From: an uncultured Bacteroidales bacterium
Lineage (GTDB): Bacteria > Bacteroidota > Bacteroidia > Bacteroidales > Paludibacteraceae
NCBI GenBank assembly: GCA_902769535.1
Contig: CACXPH010000006.1
Span: 1 to 64,000, forward strand
Direction: 5' to 3'
DNA length: 64,000 nt
Shown: in pieces, positions 59,208 to 64,000 of the stretch
Layout: each line of letters opens with the position of its first letter
Numbering within the stretch: the first letter of the stretch is position 1
Made by a program: the position numbers and the translations under genes
Notes under the pieces: model-generated
Database searches by the model: none
Told to the model about the DNA's origin: nothing
What the model saw: the letters and a program-made list of their open reading frames with translations, nothing else

Positions 59208-59603
59208 ATGAAAAGAACAATTCTCATTTTGACATTGACAGCTCTTATTGCCATGCCTTGTGTACTACACGCAGAAGAAGAGGAAATCCTACTTTCTGAA
59301 GTTATTGGAATGAGTGTGTTACCGGGAGACAACCCCTTAGATGATCCGGAACAATCAGTTCCAACCCCTCCTCGCCCGCGGAGTTTCCGCGCCACAATTG
59401 ACGGAAGCACATTGTCTATCAGCAAACAAGACGAGGCTATTCCGAGTGCGCAAGCCATTGTAGTAAACGCATCTACTGGAAGCATCGTTGTCAACGAGCA
59501 GTTCACGACCACCATGTCGGAGCAAATCTCCACTTCCGGTACCTATGTGCTCCGTATTGAAACAGCCGGCGGCGCATTAGTCGGACAGTTTGTAGTACAA
59601 TAA
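59208..59603 (+). CDS. Small secreted protein (DUF3244-like)
   Basis: A 131-residue protein with a signal peptide (cleavage after LHA) and a C-terminal beta domain (FRATIDGSTLSISKQDE to GGALVGQFVVQ) like the DUF3244 family of short secreted Bacteroidales proteins. A nearly identical copy of its last 40 codons, without a start, is at 63173-63292. Function unknown. Confidence 0.65.
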   Translation: MKRTILILTLTALIAMPCVLHAEEEEILLSEVIGMSVLPGDNPLDDPEQSVPTPPRPRSFRATIDGSTLSISKQDEAIPSAQAIVVNASTGSIVVNEQFTTTMSEQISTSGTYVLRIETAGGALVGQFVVQ

Positions 59604-59646
59604 TATAAAAATGAAGATTTCATTTGGCGGTTTGCAAAGTATCCCA

Positions 59647-59744
59647 ACATTTTCCCTACAGATAAATTTGGTGGTTTGAGATAAATGTTGTACCTTTGCA
59701 CCGTCAAATGAGAAGAATAACTATGAATATTCAATCATAAATGA
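59647..59744 (+). repeat. Promoter cassette, copy A
   Basis: About 98 bp nearly identical to 62412-62510, including P2, the leader and the first ATG region. Confidence 0.85.
59668..59698 (+). promoter_or_regulatory. Promoter P2 (cysteine protease-like gene)
   Basis: TTG (59668-59670) and TACCTTTG (59691-59698), 20 bases apart, inside the copied cassette. Confidence 0.75.
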
Positions 59745-59752
59745 CAAAAGAC

Positions 59753-61345
59753 ATGAAAACCTTGAGATATATTATATTTTTAGCTGTTCTTATGGCGGCA
59801 ATAACCGCTTGCCGCGACAAACAAGGAGAAGATGTCTCTCAAACTCCTGCATCGCATCCATGTCTTCGCAAAATGGTAGCAAGTGAGTTCCCCTTTTCGG
59901 ACACACAGACTTTGCAGTATAATATAGATGCGTTTTCGGATGCAGAAATTAATTGTCCTGTTGCCGCACGATATGCAGCCATGTATGAACTATTGGAGGG
60001 ATACTGGAATCTGCTAAATGATTTGCGCATGGGTTATGTATATGCTGAGGGAGGACAAAATGAACAAATAACGCATGACGATTACATGAATGATGTGGAT
60101 TGGACTCTCACGACTAATCCACGTGCCATATATGATTATGATGGTAGCATTAAGTATTATGAATTCGGTTTGATTGAGGAAGAAGAGGTGACTGCTACTA
60201 TTACGGTATATGCAAAACGCGAAGCCCCTCATGCGATTGCTTTTATGTTTCCATACGTTCTACCGTATGAGCACACAGACAAAGACTATTATGTAGGAAA
60301 TTACCCACATCGAGTTTTTTACGATGGCATTGGTTATAGAGATGTCGAAGATAGTGAGCATATTAATTATATAAGTCTTGACTCTACTAATTATTGGGAA
60401 CAAATATATGCTCAGTCTACATCGGAGGAAATTATAGAGTGGGAAAGATTAAAGCAAGAAGTAAACAACGGAGATACTGAATATCAAGCGGAAGCAGATG
60501 TTTTTTGGGACGTTGTAAGCGGTGCTATTAATGAGGTATCCCAATCTCAAGAGATTGATGATCCATGTGTTACAGACTCTCGTCCCCCTAAATACATAGA
60601 AAATACATATATTGAGCATTTAAAAGATGTGTTAGGAGGAGGAAATTATTATTGTCGAGATTATACTGCTAGGAATTATTGTGAGGCAGCAATCCAGCAA
60701 ACTTTTTGGGATGCAGGATGCGGGCCGGCTGCATTAGCTTGGGTATACAGGGGATTATATTCTAATTTCCCTCGCCATAATGGATCTTATTTGCCAATTC
60801 ATGGAGATTCGTGGGGCACATATTTTAGAGCATATACGCAATATAGTAACTATTGCTATGGATTAAGCAGTTTGGATACTCTATGTTGGACAAACTATAA
60901 TTTAGTAAAACAAGAGTACATGGAAAGAAGTATAGATGTAGATAATGGACTTACTGCTATTTTTTTTGATAGGTGTGTTGCGGTTAAACAAAATTCTTGG
61001 CAATTTCTAATGTTGCCATGCAAATTAAACAGTGCGTTTGCAGAAGCGACAGATAGTATTTACGGTGTGTCAGGAGATAATACCGCCTTTTTTGCAGCGA
61101 ATTGGATTCACAATTATAATCTTCCTGTTATACTATTGGTAAGAGAATTAGACCACTATCTTGTTGCGTATGGTTATGGTGGAATATCAGATACATATGG
61201 AGGAGATATTAGCAGAACAAACCTGTTCTTTTTAGTAACAGATAATGGGTATACAATTAACGATGGAGATAGACAATATAAGCCCTATTGGAGAGCATAT
61301 AGAGCGCTTGAATATTATCATTGTGTGGAACATATCAATCTATAA
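59753..61345 (+). CDS. Papain-fold (C10/C39-like) cysteine protease lipoprotein
   Basis: A 530-residue lipoprotein (lipobox AAITAC). The second half carries a papain-like Cys motif (FWDAGCGPAALAWVYRG) and a His motif (LDHYLVAYGYGG), arranged as in C10 streptopain-like or C39-like peptidases; a propeptide-like region precedes them. It would act at the cell surface. I chose the ATG at 59753; 59741 is possible. Base use is A/T-rich compared with the operons to the left. Confidence 0.65.
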   Translation: MKTLRYIIFLAVLMAAITACRDKQGEDVSQTPASHPCLRKMVASEFPFSDTQTLQYNIDAFSDAEINCPVAARYAAMYELLEGYWNLLNDLRMGYVYAEGGQNEQITHDDYMNDVDWTLTTNPRAIYDYDGSIKYYEFGLIEEEEVTATITVYAKREAPHAIAFMFPYVLPYEHTDKDYYVGNYPHRVFYDGIGYRDVEDSEHINYISLDSTNYWEQIYAQSTSEEIIEWERLKQEVNNGDTEYQAEADVFWDVVSGAINEVSQSQEIDDPCVTDSRPPKYIENTYIEHLKDVLGGGNYYCRDYTARNYCEAAIQQTFWDAGCGPAALAWVYRGLYSNFPRHNGSYLPIHGDSWGTYFRAYTQYSNYCYGLSSLDTLCWTNYNLVKQEYMERSIDVDNGLTAIFFDRCVAVKQNSWQFLMLPCKLNSAFAEATDSIYGVSGDNTAFFAANWIHNYNLPVILLVRELDHYLVAYGYGGISDTYGGDISRTNLFFLVTDNGYTINDGDRQYKPYWRAYRALEYYHCVEHINL

Positions 61346-61359
61346 AAGAAATTTGTGCA

Positions 61360-61830
61360 ATGAAAAAGTTTTTATTAGCAGTACTTTTGTTGAGTGTGGC
61401 AACACTCTTGCCTGCCCAGATGATAGAGCGTCAGGGCAACCGTTATACCGTAGATGGCATTACGTATAACACATCTGCCTCATTTCGCAACAACTATCTT
61501 AAGTTCAATAATCCGGAACTCTTTAACCAATATAATAAAGGCTATAAATTAGCAGCCGGAGGATGGGGTTTGTTGAGTGCAGGTGTCGCTCTAACGACAG
61601 TAAGTGCTGTTATGATGTCCCCCAACGGAGAAGTCAGCCAACTGTTTCTTGTATGGACAATAGGCGTTTCTGTTGGTGCGTTAGCTACTTGCGCAAGTAT
61701 TCCCATGTTGGGAGTCGGCTATCACAGAATGCACCAAGCGGTTGATTCGTATAATGCCAAGCAAAAGCCTCTTTCATATTGGTCTTTCGAAATACATACC
61801 AACGGAGTAGGCTTTGCTTACCATTTTTAA
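61360..61830 (+). CDS. Small envelope protein, two membrane helices
   Basis: A 156-residue protein with a signal peptide (MKKFLLAVLLLSVATLLPAQ), a conserved-looking NRYTVDGITYNTSASFRNNY segment, and two hydrophobic helices (about residues 70-90 and 98-125). I recall the shape from other Bacteroidales but know no function. It begins 14 bases after the protease gene and three bases before the next one. Confidence 0.6.
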   Translation: MKKFLLAVLLLSVATLLPAQMIERQGNRYTVDGITYNTSASFRNNYLKFNNPELFNQYNKGYKLAAGGWGLLSAGVALTTVSAVMMSPNGEVSQLFLVWTIGVSVGALATCASIPMLGVGYHRMHQAVDSYNAKQKPLSYWSFEIHTNGVGFAYHF

Positions 61831-61832
61831 TT

Positions 61833-62333
61833 ATGATGAAAAAGTTATCACTATTTTTTGGCGTTTTATGTCTGGTTGCCTGTGGATCTAATGAGCCTAC
61901 AGGTAACTCGAATACAGGGGAATTTATAGATCTCGGACTGCCTTCCGGCACTCTCTGGAAAAATCAAAACGAGCAAAACCCCAAAGACGATCATGGATTC
62001 TACACATACGATGATGCCATGAGTGCTTTTGAAGGTCAGATTCCCAATAAACAGCAATGCCGAGAACTGATATCACGATGTGAATGGACTTGGACCGGAA
62101 ACGGCTACACCGTAAAAGGTCCTAATGGTAATACAATTACTTTTGCTGCCGCTGGATACCGAAAACCTAATGGGTTACTCGAATGTGTAGGAACAGAAGG
62201 CGAATACTGGACTTCCACCGCCGAAGAGAGTGGTACGTGGAGAGATGCTTGGTGTCTATTGTTCGATTCTGAATATGTTTATACTGACGGTGAATACTGC
62301 ACATACAGCCTACCGGTACGTTTAATTAAGTAG
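61833..62333 (+). CDS. Lipoprotein with Fib_succ_major-like domain
   Basis: A 166-residue lipoprotein (lipobox CLVAC). It shares the FIDLGLPSGTLWKNQNE, CEWTWTGNGYTVKGP, TITFAAAGYR and YWTSTAEE blocks with the protein at 29380-30108. The start could be 61833 or 61836. Its stop is followed in frame by debris of another gene end (62334-62384), just as the homologue is followed by an AraC tail. Confidence 0.7.
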   Translation: MMKKLSLFFGVLCLVACGSNEPTGNSNTGEFIDLGLPSGTLWKNQNEQNPKDDHGFYTYDDAMSAFEGQIPNKQQCRELISRCEWTWTGNGYTVKGPNGNTITFAAAGYRKPNGLLECVGTEGEYWTSTAEESGTWRDAWCLLFDSEYVYTDGEYCTYSLPVRLIK

Positions 62334-62384
62334 CATTTCTTTGCCGGCACCGGCACTGTGTCGGTTACGGCTAACAAGCAATAG
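62334..62384 (+). pseudogene. Gene-tail remnant (FAGTGTVSVTANKQ)
   Basis: Sixteen codons plus TAG, in the same frame as the preceding lipoprotein and directly after its stop. The reading HFFAGTGTVSVTANKQ matches the second tail at 63123-63176 (DFAATGTGTVSVVATKK). Confidence 0.55.
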
Positions 62385-62411
62385 ATTTTAACGGAAAAAG
62401 AACGTTTTCTA

Positions 62412-62510
62412 ACATTTTCCTAACCGATAAATTTGGTGGTTTGAGATAAATGTTGTACCTTTGCACCGTCAAATGAGAAGAATAACTATAAATGTTCAAT
62501 CATTAATGAC
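62412..62510 (+). repeat. Promoter cassette, copy B
   Basis: Nearly identical to 59647-59744. Confidence 0.85.
62433..62463 (+). promoter_or_regulatory. Promoter P3 (small lipoprotein gene)
   Basis: TTG (62433-62435) and TACCTTTG (62456-62463), 20 bases apart, inside cassette copy B. Confidence 0.75.
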
Positions 62511-62550
62511 TAATACTATGAAATTTCTTCAAAAGGTGATATATTTTATT

Positions 62551-63093
62551 ATGAAAAAGAAAAAAATTATTCAATCCTTTGTCTTAGCAGTTAGTCTGTT
62601 GATGCTTACGGGCTGTCCGAGCACACTCCCCCCCAACCCGGATACAGACATATACGCATATATCTATTCCCCTGTAGATTCAGTATATACGCGTTATTAT
62701 TCTATGCCGGATGGCAAAAGACAAAAGCATGAGCAACAACTTGTCCCCTCTTCTAAGGTTCATGCTATTGAATGGTATAGCGGGCATTCTAAAATATACG
62801 GTGAAGACTACACTCCCGAATATAATGATTTGCATGTCCGAAAAATAGGGAATAACGGCACTGTATATGTCCTTCGGAGTAATAGTGTTGTTGTAAATGG
62901 AGAAGTGGTCGCTTGGGATCATTTCCCCAGTAAATACTACAATCAAGATGCTTCCTTATCTATAGAACAGGTTATAGATTCTCTGTTGATTTATTTCCCT
63001 GAAACTATCGTTCTTATTGATGATTTACAAGAGCATAGCATCTATAACGATCGACTTTCTTCCGCTCCCCCGTCTGTTTCTATATCTATGTAG
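62551..63093 (+). CDS. Lipoprotein of unknown function
   Basis: A 180-residue lipoprotein (MKKKKIIQSFVLAVSLLML, lipobox LTGC). The mature part is beta-rich with many Tyr and Ser (YAYIYSPVDSVYTRYYSMPD) and a late SIEQVIDSLLIYFP helix. Not recognised. The ATG at 62551 has an AAAAGG site upstream; 62518 is an alternative that adds 11 residues. Confidence 0.6.
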   Translation: MKKKKIIQSFVLAVSLLMLTGCPSTLPPNPDTDIYAYIYSPVDSVYTRYYSMPDGKRQKHEQQLVPSSKVHAIEWYSGHSKIYGEDYTPEYNDLHVRKIGNNGTVYVLRSNSVVVNGEVVAWDHFPSKYYNQDASLSIEQVIDSLLIYFPETIVLIDDLQEHSIYNDRLSSAPPSVSISM

Positions 63094-63122
63094 AGATTGC
63101 ATTTATTCAGAGAAGTCAAAGT

Positions 63123-63176
63123 GACTTTGCCGCCACGGGTACAGGAACGGTGTCGGTAGTGGCAACGAAGAAGTAG
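63123..63176 (+). pseudogene. Gene-tail remnant (DFAATGTGTVSVVATKK)
   Basis: Codons end at TAG (63174-63176), overlapping the start of the DUF3244 remnant in another frame. Homologous to 62334-62384. Confidence 0.5.
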
Positions 63177-63292
63177 TCGTCAACGAGCAGTTCACGACCA
63201 CCATATCAGAGCAAATCTCCACTTCCGGTACCTATGTGCTCCGTATTGAAACAGCCGGCGGCGCATTAGTCGGTCAGTTTGTTGTACAATAA
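63173..63292 (+). pseudogene. DUF3244-like 3' end duplicate
   Basis: Thirty-nine codons plus TAA, nearly identical to the end of the gene at 59208-59603 (VVNEQFTTTISEQIS to GGALVGQFVVQ), with no start. Confidence 0.75.
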
Positions 63293-63328
63293 AAGGAAAT
63301 AATAGTTGAACGATTATAGTTATTTATT

Positions 63329-64000
63329 ATGAAATGTAGATACATATTATTCATGGTATTATTAGGCTTCTGCCTTATTGCCTGTGAAAACAGATCCATC
63401 AATGAAAACCAATTACATAAATTGGCGCGTTCTGGCGAAGTCCGTTCTCCATATGTGGATGATGAGAATCCCCCTATGTATACGGAAAATGATGCCATAA
63501 TACTAGGGGCACAGCGTAATAATCCATATGAAATAGACAATATGCGAACGGCATATGGAATGTTAAGCCATATTTTGGGTAATTTTATTGTTGGGGCCGA
63601 AGAGCCAGAAGTAAATACTATATATTACCGAGTACTACCATCGGATACCTCTGAATTAGCTGTTTTATTGGCAGATACTACTATACAATATTTTGACTAT
63701 CCGTTAGATTATGAAATAGAGCAGTGGGGTAGTTATTACCACGATCCGACTGTTGCTGATACTAATTTTACTTGGCTATATGCTGTGGTTCCTGTAACTT
63801 ATTCGTTACCGGATTTGCCTTCTTTGGAAATTTTACAAGAATGTTACATCCCAAATGAGCCAACAGGAGAATATTCTGCGACATACGACACTATTCCAGA
63901 TTGGAAAAATGGATATGCTATGTTGGAATATGTAGCTTATAGAGAAAGTGGTAACGTGGATATGTTCGAAGAAGATGATGCCGCAAACATGGAGAATATT
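63329..64000 (+). CDS. Lipoprotein, 5' part (runs off the window)
   Basis: From the ATG at 63329 the frame is open for 224 codons to the right edge. Signal peptide and lipobox (LGFCLIAC) are clear; the rest (YYRVLPSDTSELAVLLADTT, QYFDYPLDYEI, WLYAVVPVTYSLPD) recalls Bacteroidales surface lipoproteins that have such a YPLDYEI motif. The function is unknown. There is no clear promoter between the DUF3244 remnant and its start. Confidence 0.7.
   Translation, partial: MKCRYILFMVLLGFCLIACENRSINENQLHKLARSGEVRSPYVDDENPPMYTENDAIILGAQRNNPYEIDNMRTAYGMLSHILGNFIVGAEEPEVNTIYYRVLPSDTSELAVLLADTTIQYFDYPLDYEIEQWGSYYHDPTVADTNFTWLYAVVPVTYSLPDLPSLEILQECYIPNEPTGEYSATYDTIPDWKNGYAMLEYVAYRESGNVDMFEEDDAANMENI

Overview
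The window looks like a chromosome segment from a member of the Bacteroidales, probably an uncultured gut or rumen lineage. The evidence is the Bacteroidetes promoter pattern (a TTG box, 19-20 bases, then TAnnTTTG), seen at least fourteen times; many lipoproteins and secreted proteins; a PorX-type regulator of type IX secretion; an IgGFc-binding-like surface protein that ends in a type IX sorting-like tail; and families typical of the order (DUF2851, smalltalk-like, Fib_succ_major-like, DUF3244-like). I cannot name a genus. All calls rest on reading the sequence; no searches were run.

Layout. 1-3521 (+): the end of an acyltransferase, a SufS-type cysteine desulfurase, a nuclease/phosphatase-fold protein and a DUF2851 protein. 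3687-9245 (-): a tightly packed run of rsmA, corA, nadA, a membrane glycosyltransferase, a family 2 glycosyltransferase and a GtrA protein. 9471-10440: an AbiE-like toxin-antitoxin pair. 10558-15384: a large surface protein split by a frameshift, with an outer membrane barrel gene. 15601-26250: a second GtrA; two tandem sugar-isomerase-like paralogs with class II aldolase and a CoA-transferase; several lipoproteins; rlmH; a PNGase F-like lipoprotein; and a voltage-gated-type cation channel placed 14 bases before an exported TPR-CHAT protease-like protein (26265-29267).

29380-34764 is accessory. It holds a Fib_succ_major-like protein followed in frame by the broken tail of an AraC regulator, a Fic AMP-transferase with an operator-like inverted repeat, and an island of small genes, one resembling the Bacteroidales smalltalk family.

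34931-47603 is the most striking part. A single promoter precedes a colinear set: an exported trypsin-like protease, an ECF sigma factor, a membrane TPR protein in the anti-sigma position, a lipoprotein with a PPC-like domain, an exported caspase, a small arginine-rich exported protein, two exported TPR-CHAT proteins, and a TPR protein fused to a retropepsin-like aspartic protease. I read it as a self-regulated protease cascade in the cell envelope; that role is inference.

47604-57531 is mostly housekeeping: tRNA-Pro(CGG), a tiny lipoprotein, PASTA protein, RluD, PorX, an endonuclease/phosphatase-fold protein, rhomboid, HU, adenylate kinase, Obg and a ClC channel. 57545-64000 is a mosaic of secreted and lipoprotein genes with copied promoter cassettes and leftover gene tails, which suggests active recombination. 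Several dispersed short repeats (28-bp heptads, 11-bp tandem repeats, a REP-like stem-loop) run through the window, some inside genes.
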